From: Nautilus pompilius
Lineage: Eukaryota; Mollusca; Cephalopoda; Nautilida; Nautilidae
Assembly (NCBI GenBank): GCA_018389105.1
Contig: JACATO010000982.1
Location: 588,001-652,000, forward strand
Direction of reading: 5' to 3'
Length of the DNA stretch: 64,000 nucleotides
Shown piece by piece: positions 12,716 through 25,100 of the stretch (the stretch's first letter is position 1; each line of letters opens with the position of its first letter). Under the pieces are notes generated by a model that did no database searches, was not told the origin of the DNA, and saw only the letters and a list, made by a program, of their open reading frames with translations. The position numbers and the translations under genes are program-made.

Positions 12716-13156
12716 ATCTGCCGTGATGGCCAGGAGGACAACAGGAGAAGGAATGCACCGAATTTGCAGTCACATGACTAATTAAACAAACAAACTAGTT
12801 ATCTTCTGAAGAGGGGCTGGGGTGGGGACAAACATCACATTCGTAGCTATAGTACTGACGACAAACATAAAATGTATCCCTAAAGTTACATCACTTAGTT
12901 CTTGGGGGGAAAAAAATGCCTTAAAATCAAATATGGTAAAAAAAATTTTTAAAAATGGAAGAAAAAAAATTGTCTGTTAAAATAAATATGATTTATAAAT
13001 GAACTTATCCTGCAGAAGGTATCCTGTGAATTGTTAATGAAAGTTAGTAAAGGTACCGACTGTAATTAATGAGCTAAACTGCTGGTGTTCCTACTGAACT
13101 GAGAATGAGGCAGCTACCTTGAACCTTGCCGTCAGCGAGGCTATCAAACTGAACCG

Positions 13157-13187
13157 TCAGGAGCCTGCTGTTGTAAGACTCATGAAC
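13157..13187 (-). CDS. LRRC74: LRRC74 last coding exon (C-terminus)
   Basis: The acceptor is ctttttttag just above 13187. The first base completes the Arg codon split after exon 14766. The exon then reads FMSLTTAGS and stops at TGA 13159-13157. With the preceding exon it forms IHYRFMSLTTAGS, matching the expected position and style of an LRRC74 C-terminus. No AATAAA on the minus strand lies close downstream; the nearest I see is at about 11934-11939. Confidence 0.75.
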
Positions 13188-16100
13188 CTAAAAAAAGAAA
13201 AAACAGAGAAAGTTTTGTATTTTCATTTCCCTAAGAAAATTCTACCTAAAATACATTTTATTTGAATCATAAAACAGAAAACAATTTTTAAAATTAACCG
13301 CTATTAACTTCAGTGAGCATTTAAATCTGTGCTGTTCTGGGCTTGGCCGCTGCTGCTTCCCTGGTCTTGGAAATGGGTAACCTGCAGTGATGTGATTTTT
13401 TCCATGGATGAGACAAATCCGCCACATCAGAAAACACCATGCTGCAGTTAGAAACCAAACTGTTCAAACCTAAAATTATCTTAAAGCAAACAGCAATCTA
13501 CTTCATTTTTTTAACTTCTAAAAACAAATTTAAAAATGGGATTTTAACTTCACCTCCATTAGGTGGTGGCTGCGGTAGTCGCCAGTTTAAACCATGGAGG
13601 ATGTGTTTGATTACTCGCATCTTGCATGAGAGATTACCATCATGCCAAGCTAATATAATGTGGTGCCGTTGTCGGGGAATTAGAGAGATTAGAGATTAGG
13701 GTTGCTTACAATACAGTTTTCATTTCCAGTATCTTGAAAAACATGAATATATCAAAACAGAATTGAATACAAGACAACTCTCTTTTTTTTTTCAAATTGA
13801 AAATTTACTCTAATAATTACAGATGTAAGTGTGCTACCATTAGATACTGTGTAATTATAAGTGGGCGGTATTTTATTTCTTGTTTTAGATCTCAAAGTCT
13901 GCTATTTACTGAAATATTTAAGTACAAATACTTGTAACAGACTTTAAGCACCACTGATGCTTATAATGCGCACAACCTGACTTGGACATTTTTTTTAAAG
14001 CTGATTTGGAATTACACACACACACACTCACACAGACAGAGAGACACACACACGCTGACAAACACAAAGAAATACACACTCACACACAGACACTAAACCA
14101 TTCATTTACACACACAGGTACACACACCACTCACACATACACACAAACACATACAGACTACTCACTCACCTACACAGACAGAGATGCACACATACACACA
14201 CACTTGCTCACTTACAGACATAACAAAGTAGATATCAATCCCAGACATGGCAAGGCAGCAAGAATTCTGTTCGTATCAAGTTTAGGGGGTCTGATTTTTG
14301 TAGTGCTGCGTTGTGGGAGCATTTCCTAAATTATCGACAAAAAGGAGGTTTGTTTCAGACTTCCATTCACTCCTGCTTTGCGAAAGCTTTTCCACCATCT
14401 TTTCATCCAACTCAAAAGCATGTTTTAAATACAGGCCAAACATTAAAGTAGACGCCAGTATCTGAGGAGCAGAAAGGAAAGGTCTCCCAGAAAATCTATC
14501 AAAACAATTTAAATGATATCCTAATTCTTTAAAGTAATACTTAAAAATGTAAATTGTGCTTTGAAGAGAGAGAGATGGCAGGGAGGAGCCATTATGAGAC
14601 CTTCCAGGATAAACGCATTTTTTAAAATTAAAAAAAAACAACAAAATTTTTTCTCATTTTATACATGAGGACAAAAAAAAAAACATTCTGCTTTTATCTG
14701 CTATTAAACAGTTTCTGATACAGTCTGGTTTACTGAGTTCCATGCTGGTTTAATTCAGAACTTACCTGTAGTGTATGGTTCCCTTTGACCCTGTGCCCAG
14801 TGTTTCCACAATCATTTTCATGTGTTTCTGTTTAAAAGAAATGAAAGTTTGAGTTACGTCCTTATACAAAAGAAAGAAATTCAAGAAACATTTGAAGAAA
14901 ACTCAAACGTATCTGCTAAGTTAATGCTCAATGTCTGTCTGCATGATATTGCAAATTATTAATCTTAAGACATTTTATTTCTGTCTTTATCGTAGCCATT
15001 CATTTTTATTCATGATGTAAAAAATATATATATATATACAGGTACATCAGAAAATTATATTTCCTGTATCTAATTTTTCCAATAACCTTTTATTTTTGTT
15101 TGTTTGGTTACTTCCTCAATTAGAGCAAAAAGATAAGTTTATATAATTCTTGACTATTCTGTCATTGCATCTCTGTAAAATAATTATTCATCACTATGGT
15201 GGCCATGAAGAAAGATATTTTGATGAAAAAGGTCTTGCGCAACAAAAGTCAAATATATATATATATATATATTTGCATATCTTGATTTTATTATAGTTAT
15301 ATACATGTAACTATATTCAAAAACAAGTTAATTTATGCATGAAATCTGTGATTTTTTGACAGTGCAGACTGCCAGTTTATGTATTCCAAAAATAAGAATA
15401 TTATTATTATGTAGTAAGCCAATAGGACCAATAATCAAGCCACATACTTGACATATATGAATGATATCAGAACCCTGTACAAATTTTATGCTATTTCTAA
15501 ATTTTCAATTATGACAACTCTGCTCATTGGAAGCATTCCAATGAATTTCGCAGCTTGCAGCTATTATTTCTAAAAGCTGTTTCTGATTTGTTTTCCAGAA
15601 ACCATGGTACTGCTTATGAGAGATAAAGTTGTCTATCAGTTTTATGCCTCGCTGGTTAGCATACTCCTACATTTGGTTTGTTCTGAAAATGATAAATATT
15701 CTACTGAAAACAGCCAGTTGATTGATTGGTTCATATGAGATGTTTTAATGTTATATAATATACCCCCCTAAAGTTATGACAATAACAAGGCATTAAAGTA
15801 GTGAGTGTTTGGAATCCAAACCATAACATAAGAAAATATTCCCAGAATGCAATGCTGTGGGATGCCAACGTACTGCTCAGCACCTGCTAGAACTTGGGTG
15901 TCTGCTGTAAAATGCATTAGAGTTGATGATGCAGATACTTGATAATATGACTGCAATAGTATTTACAAATTAAGGAAATATCCCCAAAACACATTGCTAA
16001 ATCAGCCAATTCCCCACCCGTCTCTTCTCAAGACTATTTAGCTAATATATTTATGTCCATCAGTTAGTGAGTATAAAATATCTGTTACTGTCAGATCATC

Positions 16101-19100
16101 CAAAAATTCTTACAAATCCTTAATATCCCTCTTTAACCTTTGAACTAGATAAACCTAATATTTTCAATGATATTTTCATTATAACCTGCTAATATCAGTT
16201 ATCTAACATATCATGGGTATGAAAATATGCTAAATATATATATATTGCTTAAATTAAAATAAGTAAAAAAAAAAAAAAAGATTTCCAAAGAACTAGAGAC
16301 TGCCCTTAAGAAGCATATTAATTTTGTTGGTGATGAAAAACTTTCACCAATATGTACAATAAGTTGCTAAGAAACAGATAGCAGTACTTCAGCCTGCAGA
16401 GGGTCCAGTCTAGGTCCTGCTTCCCAGTGGGGATTGATTCTAAGTTTGGAAAACCTCCTGTAGCATAGTTTCTTTTTTACTCTTCTGTAACAGTCTGTTG
16501 ATGTGGGTTTTCTCTTGGCGCCCAAGTCACCTCCCGTGGCTAGTTCTTGTAGAGACAGCTTCTGTAGACGTTCTTGAATTGCCCAGCTTCAGTTTTAACA
16601 TGGATACTCTGTGTAGCCAGCAGAAGTGATGCCCTCCTAACAATGCTACACACTAAAGGTGACCACTGTCAGACCGAGGTAGGCTGCTGGACTTCTACAG
16701 CTGAGAGAGCCTGCGTTACATTCCTGCAAAGGCTAACGTGGTTTTCTCTCACTCTTATTCACAGGCTGATCTTATGGCTTTCCGGTTTTCTCCCACATCT
16801 ATAAATAAAGTTATAGTAGGGCTTTTGTGGCATCCCCACATTTGTTGAGGAGGGTAATGGGAAACCACCCCAACTGTTCATTCCCCAGTAAGGTTTGCTT
16901 TGAGATAACTGAGGAATCACAAGAAGAAACATGCACCTGTGTTAGCAGAAAACCAGCATCCATAATACAGGTGAGAAAATCTTCTGCATCTAATATCCCT
17001 GTGTAATTGATATCTGTGCTGTGAAACAACAGTTTCAGCTCTCTCTCATTCTCCTTGGCAAATTTACAAAGAAGCTTTAGCAGAATGGTACATAACTGAA
17101 AAGGTAAAAGAGAACCAGATTTTAGAAAAGTGCTAACATTTCAACATTTGTGATTTAAATCTGTAAAGTTATTGTCCTTCAGTTTAAGAATTAACTTCTC
17201 TATTTTTAGTGAGAAAATATAAAATTAATCCTAAAATAAAATTTAAAAAAAAAACAAAAAGGAAAATAAATCACCTGCCATATACAGATTTTACCACTTA
17301 ATTATCTACTTCATAATATAACATAAAGCTTTTCCCTACCCTTTTAAAAATAATATATAACTTTGATATTCCACATTATTAGTATAAACATTGATACTAC
17401 ACTAAGATGATGTACATAAAATATCCATCTGAAGATACAGAAAGAGAAAACACAGGTTTCCAGATGCACAAAAAAAAGCTTTCCACCTACAACAGACTTT
17501 AAATCTTCTCCCAGGTTGTTATGCAGAATAATCGTTTGGGTTTTCTTCTGCATCCCGTCAATCTCTATGCAAACAAAGGAGGAAACTGGAACATTCTGAA
17601 AAGAAAGGGGAACTGCTCTCCATTAAAACTGTGGGTAGTACAGAAATGTTGTAATTGCCTCCTTGTTTAGTTTTTGAATACTGTCCTGACATTTGAGGTT
17701 AAGAATATCTCACAACAGTGAGCTAGAAGGGGAAGGTATGTGGCACCCAAGCCAGTATGGATGGGGTCCTCTCGAGCCATAAGTCAGTTAACAGGTACCC
17801 ATGGGAAATTCATACCCAGAAAATCCCGACTAGAAATCTTTTTTTTTTGAAATATCAAAAGTAAGTGAAGTGCATGGCGGAGAAGAGCAAAAAGAAACCA
17901 TAAACCATACTAGGGAGGTAACCCAGACTGAGCTGGTGATGATGGTAGCTGTACTTTATGCCGACAGACAGATAAAATGGACAGAAAATCATATTGTACA
18001 CGTTTTCTTGGGTGAAATATTTTGTCGAATATTTTAAATGTGACATTTTTTAAACATTTCAACTTCCCATTTTACTTTAGTTCAAACATTCATACAGACA
18101 GACAACGAAGACTAAATACAAGCAGTCCCAACTATACATCTGCTAAAGATAATAATAGCCCACCATTGATGCATAAAGTTGATAGGACAGTGTCAACACC
18201 CCATCCTGACATGATCAAGCTGATGTAATAGTAGCATTGTCCCAAGCAATCCAGAGACTAGCCAATGAAATGTCTTGCCACTATTGATAGACAGTTTGTT
18301 ATCTGCCTGGGTCACCTTGACTGCTGCTTGCTGGCTCGCATATAAATTCCTCTGTGTCCCGAGTTCACTCACTTTTCAAGCGGGTCAGCACAACACAACA
18401 GAAACATGGAGTTTGTTGAGACCAACAAAGGTGGCAGGAAGCTTCTCTGTGAAGGCTATGCCTATGTTATTGACAGAGAAATAGATGGGCAAACTTATTT
18501 GAGATGTGAGAAGTGGAAAAGCTGCAGCAAGAGGCTGAAGACAATTAATGATGTCATCCAGGGTACTCCATTGGAACACAAAAATATCCACCAGATACAG
18601 CATCCATTTATGCTCTAAAATCGGTATACAAAATGAAGCAACAAGATGGACAATCTGAGGAAGCTACTTGTAGCATCATACACAATTGTACTGCAAGTTT
18701 CCGTCTGAGTGCAGTTGACTTGTTGCCTAAAAGGAAATATTGGCATGAATGATTATATGGAAGAGGACATCTTCCTGATAGTAATGATATGGGTGAAGAC
18801 CTAAAACTCACAACCAGAAGGGAACCATTTTTGGCATTTGAAAATGAGCAGGTGGTCATACTAACAACATCTAAAAATCTAGAACTCTTGTCCACCAAGC
18901 CACACTGGTTTTGCAATGGCACATTAGACAGTGTACCTTTAGGAACCCAACAGTACACTGTCCATATTATTACTGATGAAACCCACACTCTGTTCTTGAT
19001 GTATTGTGTAATGATTCAGTTGCATGAAGAACGTTAGAAACATAAATCCTGAGTCAATTTCATTTGACTTTGAACAAGCAGTACTGACCAACATCAGTTA

Positions 19101-22100
19101 GCATTTTCCAACCACCATGGATTTTGGATGCTTTTTCAACTTTGTTCACTGTTTGTGACACAATATTTAGACTGTTAGACTGTGAGTGTGGTATATGTAA
19201 TTGGAAAACACTCTACTGATTAAAAGTATACAGACACTTGCATTTGTTCTACCAAATGACATCATTGACACATTTAATGCTCTGATGACCTCTCTTGATA
19301 ATGAAATGGATGAAAGAATAGCAGACTTTTTGGCCTATTTTGAGAGCACTTGTCTCAATATTGTTATCTGAGGGAGATGAAGGCAACCATGTTTGAGATT
19401 GAAATGTGGAACATCAGAAGCAGAGTAACAATGGCAATCACACACATACCACTTTGTAGGCTCATCACAAAACTAAGGAAAGAACAAGCCAGTAATGAAA
19501 TCTTGACCGAGCAGGCTATGATGGGATTGAACACAAAGCCCATAACAAAAAGGTACAACATCATTAATAACCAAGTGCTTGAAGACACTAGTTGATAACT
19601 ATACCAATGAAGGCAGCCTTCCATATCTGAGGGTGATTGCTCATAATCTGTGACTGTTATGATTTTAATTCTCTTTGATTCACTGCAATAAATTTCAATC
19701 ATTAATTTACTACATTTCTATGGTTGTTGAATGTTTGTGTTGATATGTTTTATGTTGTGTTTGTAATAAATTATTTATGTATTATTACATTCTATTTCTT
19801 ATTATTGTCGGCATAATATCCAGTGACATAACATCCGGGCAGCATAAAGTCCATCGGCATATCATCTGCACACGGGTGATGACCCTAACCCTAACCCTGA
19901 GCCTCTTAGCCTTAGCAGTCTTTCAAGCTGTATGTATGTGCAGTTATAGCAACTATAAGACTGGCAGTCAGAGTAGCCATTTTAGGTCTTATGTAGACAC
20001 ACAGCATGGAAATCAATAACATCAATAATTCTAGTTTTATTTTTAACTCTTTCAAATCCAAGACACTTACTGAAATGTTTAATAAAATGAGACATCTTAA
20101 AGTTATTTAAACAAATATGTGTGTGTGTGTGTGTGTGTGCGTGCGTTTGTGAATCCCAAGATACTTCGCATCCATTTTGTTGGTATAAAAGTATCTGTTT
20201 ATGGTGTATGGGATGGCACGTGCTCTATTCCAGTTTGGAGACTTATTTTTATTATATGCTTATGGAGTGAAAATTCATTTCTGCCACACATCATAAATTC
20301 CTTTTAGTTTACCTTGAAACGATGTCGTCATGAAATGCACAATCAACAGACAAGCAAATTGTAGAAGGAAAATTGGAAGATGTCTGAGACAGAAATTTCA
20401 TTTTTGAAAAAAAAAAACAAACTGAAAATGACAGAGAGCAGAACTTTCAAAAATGATCTCCAAATGGCTCCAAAATTCATTATAAGTATCAAAATAATAT
20501 GAAGATAGATTTCAGAAGGAAAATGGAAAGAAAATCTCTGAAGAATATATAATTCTTTTAAGGAAAATTGAAAATAATACAAACCATTTATTTATTTTTT
20601 TTTTAAATTCTTTTATCATTGACAGGGATAGATTGGGTAAGAATGGAAAGTTGCTGGTGATTCGCTGGTTAAGAGAAAACAAAAAATTAATATGAGTATT
20701 TCGCATCTCACCTCATTAATAAAATGTTGGCCAAAAACTGCATCAAGAAAAGTTAGCAGGCAACAGGCTGCGTGTTCAAGACCTGCTCCAACCACTTGTA
20801 CAATGAAGAAGCAAAGCATTACTCTACCCCAGGACAGTCCAACCCTAACAACAGTGACTCGGAAAGATCTCCAGAGACACAGGCTTGCTCGTTACTGCTG
20901 ATAAGGGGGTTAAATATGCAAATTGACCCCCTGGTCATATTACATTTGGAATGGCATAATGAAATATAAACAGTAAATAATATGTAAGCTGAATCAAACA
21001 GAAGAAATAGTGAGCTCTTTCAAAAGTTGTGTAAAAACCAATTTTCACGTCATTTATCAAATGTACTTAAAAAGAACAGATACTTAAATTTGTGTGGCAA
21101 ATATAGAAGTAAAATATCAAATTTTATCAATACAAAAATAAAGCCAATCTGTTTTGACACTGAAGCACAATAATATTACAGTAACCGTGTTGAATCTTAA
21201 AAGTATGTTAGATTATAGTTTTATAATAAAAAAGGAAGTAGATTTTTTTGCCTTATTTGTTAGCAGCCTTAATTAATTACCACATTCCCTGGTTTATAGG
21301 TCAGATCTCCCAACTATGAGGAAATCTGGAAGTTCATATACATACAGATTGAGAATATGAATAAGAAAGAAATAAATAAGAGCTCATGTATTGATTTTCA
21401 ACCCCAGTTAACTCATTCACATTATGCTGTTAAACAAAGAGACTAATTAGTAATATTATGGTGATGATAATCTGAAATTTACTAATAGAATTAGGTCTTG
21501 TCAGTAAGCTATGTTCTTGATCACTGCACATGATTTTTCTTGCCATGTTATAGTTTGTGGGTGTTCCATGAGAAAAAAATCGCAATACCAAGATATCTGT
21601 TGGTAAAATCTAGCAATGGATAAGTAAAATTTCAAAGAGGAACAATATTTGAGGTGATCTGATCTAGTCAACTCAGCTATGATTCTGTTTTGTATTAAAG
21701 TAAATGAGGAACAACATCATGTCTGAGGAAATTGTAGATAAAAGCATTCTTCTAACGGATAAATAGGAGTGCCATAACTTTATCATGTGCACAGATGGAT
21801 AATTTCCTTTAGAAAATCAGCTAGACTTGGAGTTGATGTGATATTTAAGATTTGGTCTGCTTTACATTTACAAAGTTTAGTTATTGCCACAATAGACAGG
21901 ATCTGTATAAAGTGGGAGGACATCAGCTAATAGGAAGGGAGAGCATGGTAAAAACTGTTTTAGATTTAGTTTTTCCAATAGAGATCTATGAAGAATGTAT
22001 TAACTCGAATACAATGCATACACTTGGTTAGAATTTTTTTAAAAGTATGTATTAAATAGAATGGGGTTGATAGGTTTGGCTGGTTACCTGGAGTGAGAGA

Positions 22101-25100
22101 AACTTCAAGCTTGGATGTGACTCAGCTACTGTGAGTAAGGCCTTTACACCTCTGTCTTCAAGATTGTTTCGGTCCAGCTGAAAAATCATTCAAGAACAAG
22201 ATTTCAATGCAAAATGCTAACATTCTCAAGCATAGAGACTTCTTCAAACTGGACAGGACCAAATAAAAAGAAAAGGGGATGTGTGTTCAAATGAGAGCTG
22301 TTCTAAAAACAGAATCACTGCAATCATATCTGGCCAGGTTTCACTTGAACGTTTATTATACTTTGTGCTAAGGTCTGAATAATTAATGTCTGCATTGTAA
22401 TTTTGCATAGAAGAATAATGGATTACTTTGGTAAACCCCTGCCCTGGCTATCCTTTCAATGTCCTAACAACTTCTTGCACTGGCGGGCTGAAAGGAGGAA
22501 AAGGCGAGATGTGGGGTGTTGTTAGCCTTCCTGACTAAGCCGGACAAGACCCCCGTGGAGCATCCATCTCACATACCTGGGAAAACCCTACTAGAAATCA
22601 TTAATTTTTTTTTTTTTTAGATGTGAGAGAAAACCCGAGCAAACCGAGGCAGGCCAAACCAGGGTTCAAACACTGGGGGGTTTTGACCTCAGCAGTCTGG
22701 CGGGGCTATCAAGCTGTACCCACTTTTCAATTAAATACCCGTATATTCAAAGACAACCATTTAGGTCACTCACTATAAGTATCTGTAGTACAGTGTTTTT
22801 AGCCAAGGTCCTTGCAAGGATCTCAGCAGCTTTGCATTTCAGGTTGTTGTTCCTACATAAAAGCAAAGAAAATTCATTCCTGGAATTATGCAGATTCACC
22901 CGTGGTGACATCTATTTCTGATTTCTCTTAAACAAAATAATAGCTGGGAGAAAAAAAGGGGGACAAAAACTGAATCAGTACAGGACATTATTCAGTATTT
23001 TTCGTATGAATGTGCTAGATTTAAAAAAAAAAAAACAAAAACAACAAGCCCTACTTTTAAAAATATCTGGTGGAAAACTAATATTTGTAGCAAATCGAAT
23101 AAAAATGATTTTATAAACTAGTAATGATAGTAATAGGGGGGGGGATAATGCCACTATTCCAAAACTGGATATTGTAATAAGACAGACAACAATGTACACA
23201 ACCTTTTGACAAAAATGTCTCCCTATGAAGAATGTGCTTGATTTTCTTTTTTTGTATAGTGAATGCATCAACATAAGCACCTCAGTAACCCAACCTGAGT
23301 CTCTCACTGGCTAACCATTCCACCCTTACAGAAAAACTTAAGATTTAAAACAAACACAATTAGGAAAGTTTAAATGAACGAATAAAGAAATTTTGCAAAG
23401 AAACTGTTGTCAATCCAAAAAAATGTTAACAAACAATAGAAGACTTTTCCAATCAATATTAATTAAATGCAATTATTCTGCAGATAATGCTTAGCAGAAA
23501 GGAATCAGTTTAAGAACTGCACTGATGAGCTTTTCTCATTCTAGATAACCTGATATAAGTCATGCTGCCTTGGTGTAATACATATGTGTTGTATTTCTCT
23601 GGAATCTAGATACCTGCATTTCTTTACTTTTACATTCAAAAGAAGAAACCCAAAGAATGTCAGACACACCAACTGTGTATGTTGTGATACGTGAATTTAT
23701 TGAACGGGATACAAAAACTGTTTGGGAAGATAGAAGTGAAATGCAAGATGTTTATGCAGTTTGTTTAGCAAAATAAATTCAGAACTTCTCCAAAATGGTC
23801 TGTGGATGTGGAAAGCTAAACCACCACAATGGCTGACACGGGAAGAAATATTAGAGGTTGCCGCCCCTACATATATGTGCATTCATGACTTTTCTAAGGA
23901 GATGATTTGATGCACTTTAGCCAGCAGCAAACTGTTCTTTACAGAATGAGAAAGGTGGCACTCCAAAATCAAAGCCATCTTTGTTTGGTGTGTTACCACC
24001 ACTGGCATCTTAGTTACTTTGGTGAAAGATTGAGGGAAAGATTCTCTCAACCAATCAGCTTAACAAAATTCATTAAACAAGCTCTCAAATTCAATGGCTT
24101 GGTTTCCTGCACAACCCCAGTTAAAGATACCAAATATATTCATTAACGATTTTTTGAGTCACACCAAAATGATAAAATATCTGTAGCTTAATGGTTATGC
24201 CCAAATATTTAAAAAAAAAAAAAAACAAACATTTTATCATGTTTGTGAAATCCTACATTTTGTATAAAATCTCAAAACATTAAAACAAAAAAAAAATGTA
24301 ATGAAGAATTAAACCATCTTCTCCATACTATGAAATAAATTTCATTTAAACTCTTTTTCAAATATATTAAACTAAATTGTTCCCATAAACACCAGCATAA
24401 AAGTTCATCATCCTCAATAAGCTGATTGCAGTGTTGAATTCACAGGAATTTTACCTCTGTCTTACTTGAACTTTCTTAATATGGACAAGAAATCATCTTC
24501 AACAATCAATGTAAGAAATTAAGGGACAACTCTTTGGTACATATATCCAGGGTCAAAAGTTTTGCATCTCCCTAGAATTTTCTAATTTTCCTTGATAAAT
24601 CAAATTAAACCCAGCTAAATTTGTACACTAATGTTATGTTAACGTATTGAAGAATGTATTGCTTTGTAGTTTTCCACACGTTTAATGGGGGAAATAGCCA
24701 AAATTGAAGATGTGACAATTTTAAATTTAACAGGCAAATACATAATTTATGATGAGGTGACTCATTAGAAGTATTCAAAGGTAGACTTTTAACAAAGATC
24801 ATGGGTATAGTGATCAGCTATATGAGTGTGTTATTTCTAGGGTAATAAAATTTTTGGCTACTGTGGCATTAAATAAGAAAAAAAGATCAGTATCATGTAG
24901 ATACCATGTAAAAAACAGCCTTTGAGTTCTTTATATGAAAAAGAAAAAAGAAAGAGAGGGGGTTGTTATTAGGGTGAAAAGACAATATCAACACAAGCTC
25001 AGCTACCTAAACTTCCAGAGAAATCAACACTTTCACTATAAAAGTTTTCCATCAGTACCAAAAACTGTGGATCTTGTAACCGAGCAGTCCAAACAACGAT

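Noticed and set aside
13982-14329. 115-codon Thr/His-rich ORF
   Set aside because: It is the translation of a degenerate CA repeat; no splice or start support.
14282-14644. 120-codon minus-strand ORF in the last LRRC74 intron
   Set aside because: No recognisable motif and no acceptor/donor pair in phase with the gene. It is probably chance, though an old relic cannot be excluded.
19879-19897. ccctaaccctaaccctga resembling telomere repeats
   Set aside because: Only about two and a half units; far too short for an interstitial telomere tract.
20692-20969. Two overlapping plus-strand ORFs
   Set aside because: No motifs and no splice context; may be repeat-derived but I could not match them to the SINE family.
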